Assembly (NCBI RefSeq): GCF_014062315.1
Contig: NZ_JACGLT010000006.1
Span: 62,001 to 126,000 of the forward strand
DNA: 64,000 nucleotides
Reading direction: 5' to 3'
From: Gelidibacter maritimus
Lineage (GTDB): Bacteria > Bacteroidota > Bacteroidia > Flavobacteriales > Flavobacteriaceae
Part shown: one piece after another, positions 25,585-34,342 of the stretch
Numbering within the stretch: the stretch's first letter is position 1
Layout of the letters: each line of letters begins with the position of its first letter
Notes under the pieces: generated by a model
What the model saw: only the letters and a program-made list of their open reading frames with translations
Database searches by the model: none
Told to the model about the DNA's origin: nothing
Translations under genes and position numbers: made by a program

Positions 25585-26694
25585 ATGTACACCACCAATT
25601 TATACCGTCTGATGCTTGTTGTTTTTGCGATTTTACTTGGTGCAAGTTGCGCAAAAAATAAGAATGAACACATCATTCAAGAAGAGAGCCCCACGTTTTG
25701 TCTCAATGATTTTATGAAAGATGATATTGTCAAAGTGGCGATAGAAAAAAAAGCTATTACAGAATCCATTTTATTAAATGCGAAAGTAGAGGCAAATCCT
25801 GACAAGCTGGTTCACTTTGTGAGTCTTGTAAGTGGCGTAGTGACCAAGACCTATTTTTCCTCTGGTGAAAAGGTTAAAAAAGGACAGTTGCTTTTGGAAA
25901 TGATGAGTAGTGAGTTGAGTAACCTGAACTCAGAGAAATCCAGTCTGCAATCTCAAATTTTGGTTGCACAACGTGAATTGGAATCGGTACAGGAAATGCA
26001 TCGTGATAAGATTGCTTCTCAAAGAGATTTGATAGCGGCACAAAGTCATTTGGATGTGTTGAGGGCAGAGCTTCAAAATACCAATGCACAACTCAACCTA
26101 TATAGTGCGAGTAGTGAACGTGGTGTGTTTCAGGTGAGAGCCTCGTCTTCAGGCACAATTATCAGTAAGAATGTTGCCGCCGGAATGCAGGTTTCTGCAG
26201 AGGGCGATCCGCTTTTTACAATCTCCGATTTGGATGAAGTTTGGATCATGGCCAATATTTATGTGGGGAATGTACCGTATGTAAAACAGGGCATGCCCGT
26301 AGAAATAAAAGCTTTGCCTTACGCCAATGAGGTGTTTTTTGGAGAGATAAATGCAGTGTCGCAAGTGTTTGATTCCGATGAGCGTGTTTTAAAAGCACGT
26401 ATTGTGATGGATAATATTGACGGAAAACTCATGCCGGGCATGTTGGTGGATGTTACAGTTGAAAAGGAAGATGGCCTCATGGCAAACGCTGCTCCTGTAG
26501 AGGCCTTGGTGTTTGATGATAATCAGCACTTTTTGGTGCTCTACAAGTCCGATTGCGATATTGAAGTCCGAAAGGTAACGCCCAATATTCAAAACGCCAA
26601 CACGGTCTATTTTGAAAACAATATAGAAGCGGGCGAACAAATTATTATAAAGAATCATCTGCTGATCTACAACCATCTAAAAGCACTAAAATAA
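25585..26694 (+). CDS. RND efflux periplasmic adaptor lipoprotein (CusB/CzcB-like)
   Basis: Membrane fusion protein of 369 residues linking the RND pump to the outer membrane channel. The signal sequence ends in a lipobox LLGASC (Cys22), so it is lipid-anchored. Barrel-sandwich halves flank an alpha-hairpin (about 105-160): SGVVTKTYFSSGEKVKKGQL and VRASSSGTIISKNVAAGMQV. A beta-barrel follows (about 210-290, DLDEVWIMANIYVGNVPYVK). It lacks the Met-rich N-terminal site of CusB, so the metal is not indicated. Nine bases separate it from the pump gene. Confidence 0.91.
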   Translation: MYTTNLYRLMLVVFAILLGASCAKNKNEHIIQEESPTFCLNDFMKDDIVKVAIEKKAITESILLNAKVEANPDKLVHFVSLVSGVVTKTYFSSGEKVKKGQLLLEMMSSELSNLNSEKSSLQSQILVAQRELESVQEMHRDKIASQRDLIAAQSHLDVLRAELQNTNAQLNLYSASSERGVFQVRASSSGTIISKNVAAGMQVSAEGDPLFTISDLDEVWIMANIYVGNVPYVKQGMPVEIKALPYANEVFFGEINAVSQVFDSDERVLKARIVMDNIDGKLMPGMLVDVTVEKEDGLMANAAPVEALVFDDNQHFLVLYKSDCDIEVRKVTPNIQNANTVYFENNIEAGEQIIIKNHLLIYNHLKALK

Positions 26695-26703
26695 ACCTTA
26701 TCC

Positions 26704-29700
26704 ATGAAGAAATTTGTTCAAGGTATTGTTGGGTTTTCCTTAAAAAACTCGACCATTGTATTTTTTCTAACGGGATTATTGTTGGTAGCGGGCATTATAA
26801 ATTATATCAAAATCCCGATAGAGGCATTTCCAGATGTTACCAATACAAGAGCACGAATCATCACCCAATGGCCGGGTAGAAGTGCTGAGGAAGTAGAGAA
26901 ATTTATTACACTTCCAGTTTCGAAAGAAATGAATACCATTCCCAAAAAAGCAGAAGTGCGATCTACGTCTTTATTTGGGCTTTCGGTGGTGACCGTTCTT
27001 TTTGATGATGATGTTGAAGATTTCTATGCGCAACAATATGCTTCCAATAGATTGCAAGGATTGGAATTGCCAGAAGGAAGTGACGCTCAAATTGAACCGC
27101 CATCTGGAGCTACCGGTGAAATTTTCAGATATGTGGTAAAAAGTGACCTGCCAATTAAGGAGGTTTCCTCAATCCACGATTGGGTTATTGAACGAGAATT
27201 GCTGTCGGTGCCGGGTGTTGCCGATGTAGCGAGTTTTGGAGGGGAGGAAAAAATTTATGAAATACAGATCAATCCTAGCGAATTAAAAAACTATGACCTT
27301 TCGCCTTTAGATGTTTACGAAGCGGTTTCTAAAAGTAATATTAATGTTGGCGGAGATGTGATCCAGCGTGGTGATCAGGCTTACGCCGTCCGTGGGGTTG
27401 GGCTGTTGGAAAGTGTTGCAGATATTGAAAATATCCTAATTACGGTCAACGGTTCTACGCCAGTTTTAGTGAAACACGTAGCCGAGGTTATCATTACGGC
27501 CAAACCAAGACTGGGCCAAGTAGGTTTAGATGATGAAGATGATCTTGTCCAAGGAATTGTGATCATGTTGCGTGGTGAGAATCCAGCCGATGTTATTGAA
27601 GGTCTGAAAGCTCGAATCAACGAACTTAACACCCGAATTCTACCATCAAATGTGGAGATCGTTCCGTTCATAGACCGTTCGGAATTGGTGGAAACTACCG
27701 TTAGTACAGTAACGACCAACTTAATTGAGGGGGTGATTCTGGTCTCGCTGATCGTCTTCATTTTTCTATATAATTGGCGTACTACGCTTATTGTAGCCTC
27801 GGTAATTCCGCTGTCCTTTTTATTTGCCATTATCATGTTGCGCATTCAAGGGCTTCCAGCAAACTTAATATCCATGGGCGCACTCGATTTTGGATTGCTC
27901 CTGGAAGGTACTTTGGTGATTGTGGAACAGGTGTTTGTTTCCCTTCAAATTAAATCCCGCCTTATGGGACGGGCTAAATTTGCCAAGGCTTCTAAATTGG
28001 GAATTATTAAAAAAAGTGTGGGTAAGGTCTCAACCCCCATATTTTTTGCCCTATTTATTCTTATTGTTGCACTCATGCCTATATTTTCTTTCCAAAAAGT
28101 GGAAGGTAAAATGTTCTCACCCTTGGCTTTTACCTTAGGTTATGCGCTTTTAGGTTCGCTAATTTTGAGTTTGACCTACGTGCCAGCTATGTGTAAAGTG
28201 CTATTAAATAAAGGAGTTAACGATAGGGAGAGTATGGTTTCAAAATTTTTTAACAAACAATTCTTTAGGCTCTATAAGTTTACCGATAAACACGGAAAAG
28301 CTACATTGTATGCCTTTGTGGGTTTATTGGTGATATGTGCTGTAAAATTCAGTTATTACGGCACTGAGTTTTTACCAAAATTAAATGAGGGTGCTATCTA
28401 TGTCCGAGCAACCTTACCGGTAAGCATCCACTTGGAGGAATCGGTGAAATTGGCACAGGAGATGAAAGAAAAAATTCGCCAACACGACGAGATAAAATTT
28501 GTGTTGACCCAAACGGGACGTCCCAATGATGGTACTGATCCTACGGGGTTTTTTAATATTGAATTCCACATTGAATTGGAGCCTGAAGACGAGTGGGAAC
28601 GTAATATCTCAAAAGAGGATTTAATGGCAGAATTACGGGATGATTTGGAAACTTATCCTGGTATCAATTTCGGATTTAGCCAACCTATTCAGGACAACGT
28701 TGAAGAATATGTGGCCGGCGTAAAAAGTTCGTTGGTGGTCAAAATTTTTGGAGATGATCTTTTCGAATTGGAAGGGAAAGCTCATGAGGTTGCTGATGCC
28801 ATCCGAGATATTGAGGGTATTACTGATTTAAATGTTTATGAAAACATCGGTCAACCCGAATTACGAATTCAATTGCATGACAATAAGATGGCAAAATACG
28901 GTGTTACCATGGCCGATGCGCAGTCGGTAGTAGCCATGGCCATTGGAGGTCAGGCTGCTACAACGTTTTATGAAGGTGAACGGATGTTTGATATCCGTAT
29001 TAGATATCAAAAACAACATCGTGAATCGGCGGAGGCTATTGGTAATATTTTGGTGCCTGTTTATGATGGCCACCACGTTCCATTAAAGGAAATTGCCACC
29101 ATTGATTTCCATACCGGTCCAGCGTTTATCTATCGCGAAGGCAATAGCCGATATATCGGAGTTGGTTTTAGCATTGAAGGTCGCGATTTGGGAAGTACCA
29201 TTGCCGAGGCGCGTAAAAAAGTGGAAGCAGAAGTAGACATTCCGCCGTATAATAAAGTAGAATGGGCTGGTGAATTTGAAAGTAAGGAACGTGCTAGTAA
29301 ACAATTGATGGTGGTGGTGCCTATTTCTTTGCTGTTGATTCTTTTCTTGTTGTATATGAATTTTGGAAATGTTAAAGATACAATTATAGCTGCGCTAACA
29401 CTACCGTTTGCTTTTGTTGGTGGTTTGATATCTTTATGGGTGACAGGAACAGTTTTTGGTATCTCGGCAGGTATCGGTTTTATTATCCTTTTTGGTGTAT
29501 CTACAATTAACGGACTCATTTTAATTACGGTTATTCATGAGAAATTAAGGGAACGCCATAATTTAAGAGAAGCGATTTCTTTGGGAGTCAAAGAAAAAAT
29601 AAGACCTATTGTCATGATTGGTTTGATGGGTGCCATGGGCTTATTACCTGCCGCGCTTTCCAATGGTATGGGATCTGAAATCCAAAAACCTTTGGCAATT

Positions 29701-29793
29701 ATGATTGTAGGTGGTATTTTAATTTGTACACTACTTTCACTAACGGTATTGCCACAGTTGTTTTATTTGGCGTACAGAAAATCAAAGGAATAG
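26704..29793 (+). CDS. CusA/CzcA-family heavy-metal efflux RND transporter
   Basis: Inner-membrane proton-driven pump of 1029 residues, full length for the family. TM1 is at about 15-33, the first porter domain at 35-330, TM2-6 at about 335-490, TM7 at about 528-548, the second porter domain to about 865 and the last five helices to 1025. The HME signature in TM4 reads GALDFGLLLEGTLVIVE, giving Asp395, Glu401 and Glu408 at the positions of the CzcA proton-relay residues D402, D408 and E415. The middle one is Glu instead of Asp. The periplasmic TGRPNDGTDPTGFFNIEFHI segment lacks the Cu-binding Met of CusA, favouring divalent metals, but this is inference. Confidence 0.94.
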   Translation: MKKFVQGIVGFSLKNSTIVFFLTGLLLVAGIINYIKIPIEAFPDVTNTRARIITQWPGRSAEEVEKFITLPVSKEMNTIPKKAEVRSTSLFGLSVVTVLFDDDVEDFYAQQYASNRLQGLELPEGSDAQIEPPSGATGEIFRYVVKSDLPIKEVSSIHDWVIERELLSVPGVADVASFGGEEKIYEIQINPSELKNYDLSPLDVYEAVSKSNINVGGDVIQRGDQAYAVRGVGLLESVADIENILITVNGSTPVLVKHVAEVIITAKPRLGQVGLDDEDDLVQGIVIMLRGENPADVIEGLKARINELNTRILPSNVEIVPFIDRSELVETTVSTVTTNLIEGVILVSLIVFIFLYNWRTTLIVASVIPLSFLFAIIMLRIQGLPANLISMGALDFGLLLEGTLVIVEQVFVSLQIKSRLMGRAKFAKASKLGIIKKSVGKVSTPIFFALFILIVALMPIFSFQKVEGKMFSPLAFTLGYALLGSLILSLTYVPAMCKVLLNKGVNDRESMVSKFFNKQFFRLYKFTDKHGKATLYAFVGLLVICAVKFSYYGTEFLPKLNEGAIYVRATLPVSIHLEESVKLAQEMKEKIRQHDEIKFVLTQTGRPNDGTDPTGFFNIEFHIELEPEDEWERNISKEDLMAELRDDLETYPGINFGFSQPIQDNVEEYVAGVKSSLVVKIFGDDLFELEGKAHEVADAIRDIEGITDLNVYENIGQPELRIQLHDNKMAKYGVTMADAQSVVAMAIGGQAATTFYEGERMFDIRIRYQKQHRESAEAIGNILVPVYDGHHVPLKEIATIDFHTGPAFIYREGNSRYIGVGFSIEGRDLGSTIAEARKKVEAEVDIPPYNKVEWAGEFESKERASKQLMVVVPISLLLILFLLYMNFGNVKDTIIAALTLPFAFVGGLISLWVTGTVFGISAGIGFIILFGVSTINGLILITVIHEKLRERHNLREAISLGVKEKIRPIVMIGLMGAMGLLPAALSNGMGSEIQKPLAIMIVGGILICTLLSLTVLPQLFYLAYRKSKE

Positions 29794-30227
29794 TTGATGT
29801 TTAGAGGATAGAAAATAGAGAAAAATTGGCAGTTTTCAGGTGACAGTCGGCAGTTCGCAATTGGCATAATTATATTGAGTAAGTTAAGGCCAAGTTTTCT
29901 TTGGGACTTTTAAGATTGCGCCGTGTATTTAGTGTAATAAAATGCATTAACAGCTTAGAGTTTTAATATTTACGATTCATTATTTGGTATTAAAGATAGG
30001 TTAGATTTTACACCTGTTCTTTAATATAACTCTCCAAAACGATTATGGATACTGGGATTCTTTCTCGCAGCGGATAATGCAATTAAAACTTGGGATGTGA
30101 TTGAAATAAATATTTGATTTTCAATTAATAAGTCCTTGGCATCTAAGGTTGAGTCAAGAACTCTAGTGATTTTTAAATTTCTTGAAGATGTTTTAATGCA
30201 ATGAGAATAAAAAATAAAAATTAGTCT
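29794..30227. other. 434-bp convergent intergenic region
   Basis: Lies between the ends of the RND pump gene and the CarboxypepD_reg gene. No coding frame and no clear terminator were found. Near 29826-29864 is a degenerate stretch GGCAGTTTTCAGGTGACAG followed by TCGGCAGTTCGCAATTGG, resembling sequences at 47860 and 53040 (a short dispersed repeat). The rest is featureless. Confidence 0.45.
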
Positions 30228-31547
30228 TTACTCATTCCTAATTCGTCTCTTCATTTGTCGGTTGATTTTATCGATGGCAGACTCAATAGATTTCTCTGGT
30301 TCAATGATATTGTATTCTCCCCAAAAGTCAGGGTCAGAAAAACCAGAGGCTTCATCACTTAGAATAACCGTGGGACGTAAGGTTTCTTTTCGGGTAAAGG
30401 AATCGTTAAAACTCCTTGCCCAATCGGTTACGGCCATTTCACTGCTCAAGGTGTATACACTATTAAATAATTTCCCCTTCCAATTGACTTTCATAGTTAA
30501 TTGAAGGTTGCTGTATCCATAAAACCACTTGCCATCTTTAATTCTATAATCCACACGATACGCTGCTTCTGTTGGATAAACGGTAACGCGGTTAGGCTTC
30601 TTTCTGACAAACATCTTTGCCGCCATTTCCCGATTGTCAACATTCAAATTATAGATAGCACTGATCAAAACAAAAGTTTCGGCATCAATATAAAGTTTTC
30701 CGTAATAAAGCGGATGGTAAAACTCTGGTCGTGCTTTAAAATTTACCACATAAACTGAACGGTCATTGATTTCAGTTGGCTTATCGAAAGAAAATTCATA
30801 CTCGGATAGATTGTTTTCTGGAAATGTATATTCAGGATATTTTATCATGTCAGCATACAATGCACTGAAAGGGCCGCCTTGTAATTTTACGGCCAAAGTA
30901 TCCAATCTGTTATAGTCTGTACTTTTTCGCGCTTTTATAAGTTTGATTTTATCTGATTTTGACGAGGTGTATGGTTCTCTGTAAATTTCTACAACAGCTT
31001 CAGATAATGACGCGTCACGACGTCTTTTTTTGATGGTTTCCCTATAGAAAGCAGTCATTATGGTTTCTTCATTAAAATAGTGTTCACCTTTTTTGTCTAA
31101 GGCAGTTTTCACTAATGATCGCGCATCCTTGGGGACGTTTATTTTTACCTCTGAAAGTTGCATCGCAGACTCTTCCAGTAAAATTTGAATGTTATCCCCG
31201 TTCAGATTCGAAAGCGGAATAGTTTTAACCTGATAGCCCAAAAAAGAGATGGTGATGGAATTGTCGACCAGCTCATTGGGTACTTTGAGCAAAAATTCAC
31301 CATTAGAATTGGTGATGGTGCTAATATTTGTATCGTCAACGGTGATCGTGGCAAAAGATAAAGGTGCTTTAGATTTGCTATCAACAACAGTTCCCTTAAA
31401 TTCAGAGAATGTTTGTATGCTTTGTTGCTCTTGAAATAAGGTGGCTGCAAATAGCGAAGTCCCACTATAAATAATGAACAAAAAGTATAGCAAACATCTT
31501 TTGTAGTCGAAGAAAACGCCGTTGGATTTAGTTTTCACAATATTCAT
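30228..31547 (-). CDS. CarboxypepD_reg-like domain protein, exported
   Basis: Exported protein of about 439 residues of unknown function. An ATG at 31577 would add ten residues; the start at 31547 (MNIVKTKSNGVFFDYKRCLL) puts the hydrophobic signal LYFLFIIYSGTSLFA nearer the N-terminus. After the signal comes a carboxypeptidase-regulatory-like beta-sandwich (about 48-135 in this numbering): FKGTVVDSKSKAPLSFATIT, TNSNGEFLLKVP and ISFLGYQVKTI. The remaining 300 residues form a Bacteroidota-specific beta-rich region with VNFKARPEFYHPLYYGKLYI and a basic C-terminus. No enzyme motif was recognised. Probably periplasmic or outer-membrane associated. Confidence 0.8.
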   Translation of the reverse strand: MNIVKTKSNGVFFDYKRCLLYFLFIIYSGTSLFAATLFQEQQSIQTFSEFKGTVVDSKSKAPLSFATITVDDTNISTITNSNGEFLLKVPNELVDNSITISFLGYQVKTIPLSNLNGDNIQILLEESAMQLSEVKINVPKDARSLVKTALDKKGEHYFNEETIMTAFYRETIKKRRRDASLSEAVVEIYREPYTSSKSDKIKLIKARKSTDYNRLDTLAVKLQGGPFSALYADMIKYPEYTFPENNLSEYEFSFDKPTEINDRSVYVVNFKARPEFYHPLYYGKLYIDAETFVLISAIYNLNVDNREMAAKMFVRKKPNRVTVYPTEAAYRVDYRIKDGKWFYGYSNLQLTMKVNWKGKLFNSVYTLSSEMAVTDWARSFNDSFTRKETLRPTVILSDEASGFSDPDFWGEYNIIEPEKSIESAIDKINRQMKRRIRNE

Positions 31548-31733
31548 AACAGGGAAGTTTATGTTATTAAAATACAAAATAAAATAGACGTGGAAACGGC
31601 ATCAACTGTTAATTTTATTTTCATCAACAGGTTTCAATAGAACAGAGACCTCGATAGACGAGATTAGTACTTAGTCAAACTTCTTAGTTCTCTTCGCTCT
31701 CCCACTCGAAAAGCGTAGATTTTATTATCTTTT

Positions 31734-34220
31734 CTACAGTTGAAAGGCATTATTATTCACAAAGAAAATGGCATTGACAAAAAATAATTTACCATTTTCC
31801 CAAAAATTCCTGAAAAGGATATTGTCAGCCATGTAAATAATGCTACCCTTACCATAGCGTTCTTCACCGAAAATCAAAGAGTTGTTAAGATTGCTTAAAG
31901 TGTTTTTACCCGCAAATCCGGACATCTTTTTCGGATTTTCGCCTAAATAGCCAACGTTGTAACCTTTTTCCAATAAGCTGTACGCAGTAGGCCCTGATTT
32001 TAGTGTGAAATAATTTTGACCATAGCCAAACGCCAACGGATGGGTATTGTCAATTTCGGCTTTAAAAATACTACCAGTAATCAGCTCATTGGTATTGTCA
32101 CGCTCGCGATCTGCATAGGCCACGAGGTTGCTTTTTATAGCAGTGGTATCTTTTGATTTATTTTTCTTTAAATTAAAATCTTTATGATCTGCAAAAATGT
32201 TTAAAGCGCCGTCAATCGCAATCACCTTTCCTCCTTTTTTGATCCAATTTTGAAGTTTTTCTAAGTTAGATGCATCAAATAATCTACTGAAATTCCCATT
32301 CGGAATCACCAAAACCGTGTATTTGTCAAGATCGGTTCTGGCAAAATTAGCGGTATTAATTGAGGTGACGGGATACTGTAATTGTTGTTCAAAAAAATGC
32401 CATACTTCGCCATAACCTAACGATGACGTGTAATTGCCTGAGAGTACGGCAATATTATGTTTATTGACCAATTTGACATCTGGCGACCCAAAATCAGGGC
32501 CTGTTTTTGAAAATCCGCTGGTAACCGCAACCGTTCTTCTCTTAAACTTATTGGCGGCAGCAATAACTACAGCATCAAAGTCTTCAATGTTTTTATTGTC
32601 ACCCCTTATAATAATTAAGGCACCCCGATCAAAGGATTCAGAATTTCTGGTAGTTAAAGGCTTTTCTGTGAAACGTATTTTAATGTCTTTTTTTAATAAT
32701 TCAGCTAGAAATTCGGCGTCTTTCATGTGGTCCCACTTAGAAACATAGGCAACGGCATTAGCGTTTTTCGTATTTAATTCTGAAGTCTTCCCAATAGTTG
32801 TGGTACCAACTGAATTTTTGCTTGCAACGGCGTCCAATCCGTAAGCATAGGGTAGGGACCAGGCTGTTATATCGTAAGTAATTGAATCTGCCAATTTTGT
32901 ATGGGGTTCAAATAAAACTTGTACCATCTGACCTTTTGGTTGTAGGGCGCTGACTACCAGGTCTTCGGAATTTACAGTGCGACTGCCATTTTTACCTTCT
33001 ATATAATTGAAACCCGTAATTTTTCCTGAGGTTGCGGCATTATAACCAATTTCGTGTTTGTCCAATAATGCTTTTAACCCGTTTATCTTATCAGCAGAGC
33101 CACTCAAAACATAACTTTTATACTTTACATTTCTGTTAGTAAAGAATTTTTTGAATTCGGTATTTAGTTTTTCGGCATTTTTTGAAGCCATTTCTACCGT
33201 TGATAAACCCGTAGTGTAATGATGCTCCAATCGGTCCACTAAGATTAGCACATCACCTTCATCATTCAAAACACCTAAGCCTGATTGGCCACTTTGCTCA
33301 TAGGTCATTCCGATGGCTCCCATATAGGTCGGGTAAGTATCGCCATAACTTGGATAAAGCAAATCAAAACGTTCTTTTGTAAAGTAAAGCCATCCGTTGG
33401 CATCAAAGTATTTGGCGTGATTTTCTCCAATTTGAGTTTGGAAATCACGTTGCCAATCGGTAATAATCTCGTGAAAAGGTGCTGCAGCAGGCGCAAAATA
33501 ATACGGATCGTTGATGCCCTGTTCATGAAAATCGACGTGAATTTGTGGCATCCACTTATTATAGACTTTTAATCGTGCCTGTGTTTCTTTTTGGCTGGCC
33601 CAAACCCAATCTCGATTGAGATCAAATAGATAATGATTGGCTCTGCCCCGTGGCCAAGGTTCGTTTTGTTCGCTGGCTTGTTGGTCAATATTATAAGGCG
33701 TGCTTTTGGTCTGATTATACCAATTGACGTAACGATCACGCCCATCAGGATTTAAACATGGATCCATAATGATTACCGTGTTTTCTAACCATCCTTGTTT
33801 TTCTGTCAATAAGGTGTGAATAGTTTTCATGGACGCTTCCGTACTCGAAGCTTCATTGCCGTGAACATTATAGCTCAGCCAAACCACGGCAATATCATTG
33901 GGAGGTACGCTTCCTTCAAGAATACCAGTGTTTTTGAGATGGTTTTGACGGATGGTTTCAATGTTCTTAATGTTTTCTTCGGAAGAAATAATAGCTGTAT
34001 ATAACGGCCGCCTTTCATAAGTCTCACCGTACTGTTCAAGCTTTACCTGATTGGGAAGTTGCGAAGCAACCATTTTAAAATAGTCCACAACGTGATGGTG
34101 TCTTGAAAATTGAGTACCCAAATCATAGCCAAGAAACTCTGATGGTGTTTGGAGGTTTTGCGCTTGGGAAACAAAAACGGAACTAAAAAGAGCGAAAAGG
34201 AAAACAGAAAGTTTTTGCAT
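31734..34220 (-). CDS. Secreted M14 family zinc carboxypeptidase
   Basis: Exported metallopeptidase of 828 residues with a signal peptide (MQKLSVFLFALFSSVFVSQA). The M14 domain is at about 28-330. The zinc motif HxxE is His120 and Glu123 in SYNVHGNEASS. Substrate-binding Asn/Arg lie in MDPCLNPDGRDRYVNW, the third zinc ligand is probably His232 in HVDFHEQG, and the catalytic Glu is probably in GMTYEQSGQSG. The second half (about 380-828) has no peptidase motif but shows a type 1 glutamine-amidotransferase-like pattern (VLVIPNGNFSRLF, LQNWIKKGGKVIAIDGALNI), known in long Bacteroidota M14 proteins. Divergent from bshC. Confidence 0.92.
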   Translation of the reverse strand: MQKLSVFLFALFSSVFVSQAQNLQTPSEFLGYDLGTQFSRHHHVVDYFKMVASQLPNQVKLEQYGETYERRPLYTAIISSEENIKNIETIRQNHLKNTGILEGSVPPNDIAVVWLSYNVHGNEASSTEASMKTIHTLLTEKQGWLENTVIIMDPCLNPDGRDRYVNWYNQTKSTPYNIDQQASEQNEPWPRGRANHYLFDLNRDWVWASQKETQARLKVYNKWMPQIHVDFHEQGINDPYYFAPAAAPFHEIITDWQRDFQTQIGENHAKYFDANGWLYFTKERFDLLYPSYGDTYPTYMGAIGMTYEQSGQSGLGVLNDEGDVLILVDRLEHHYTTGLSTVEMASKNAEKLNTEFKKFFTNRNVKYKSYVLSGSADKINGLKALLDKHEIGYNAATSGKITGFNYIEGKNGSRTVNSEDLVVSALQPKGQMVQVLFEPHTKLADSITYDITAWSLPYAYGLDAVASKNSVGTTTIGKTSELNTKNANAVAYVSKWDHMKDAEFLAELLKKDIKIRFTEKPLTTRNSESFDRGALIIIRGDNKNIEDFDAVVIAAANKFKRRTVAVTSGFSKTGPDFGSPDVKLVNKHNIAVLSGNYTSSLGYGEVWHFFEQQLQYPVTSINTANFARTDLDKYTVLVIPNGNFSRLFDASNLEKLQNWIKKGGKVIAIDGALNIFADHKDFNLKKNKSKDTTAIKSNLVAYADRERDNTNELITGSIFKAEIDNTHPLAFGYGQNYFTLKSGPTAYSLLEKGYNVGYLGENPKKMSGFAGKNTLSNLNNSLIFGEERYGKGSIIYMADNILFRNFWENGKLFFVNAIFFVNNNAFQL

Positions 34221-34342
34221 AATGAAATGGTGTGGAATAAATTAGTTGAGTAAAGATAGCAAGCCAAAGTGAATTAACTTTAATTTAGTACTCAAAAAAA
34301 GTTAAGAGCATTATCTTTACAAATCAACATTTAAATTCGATT

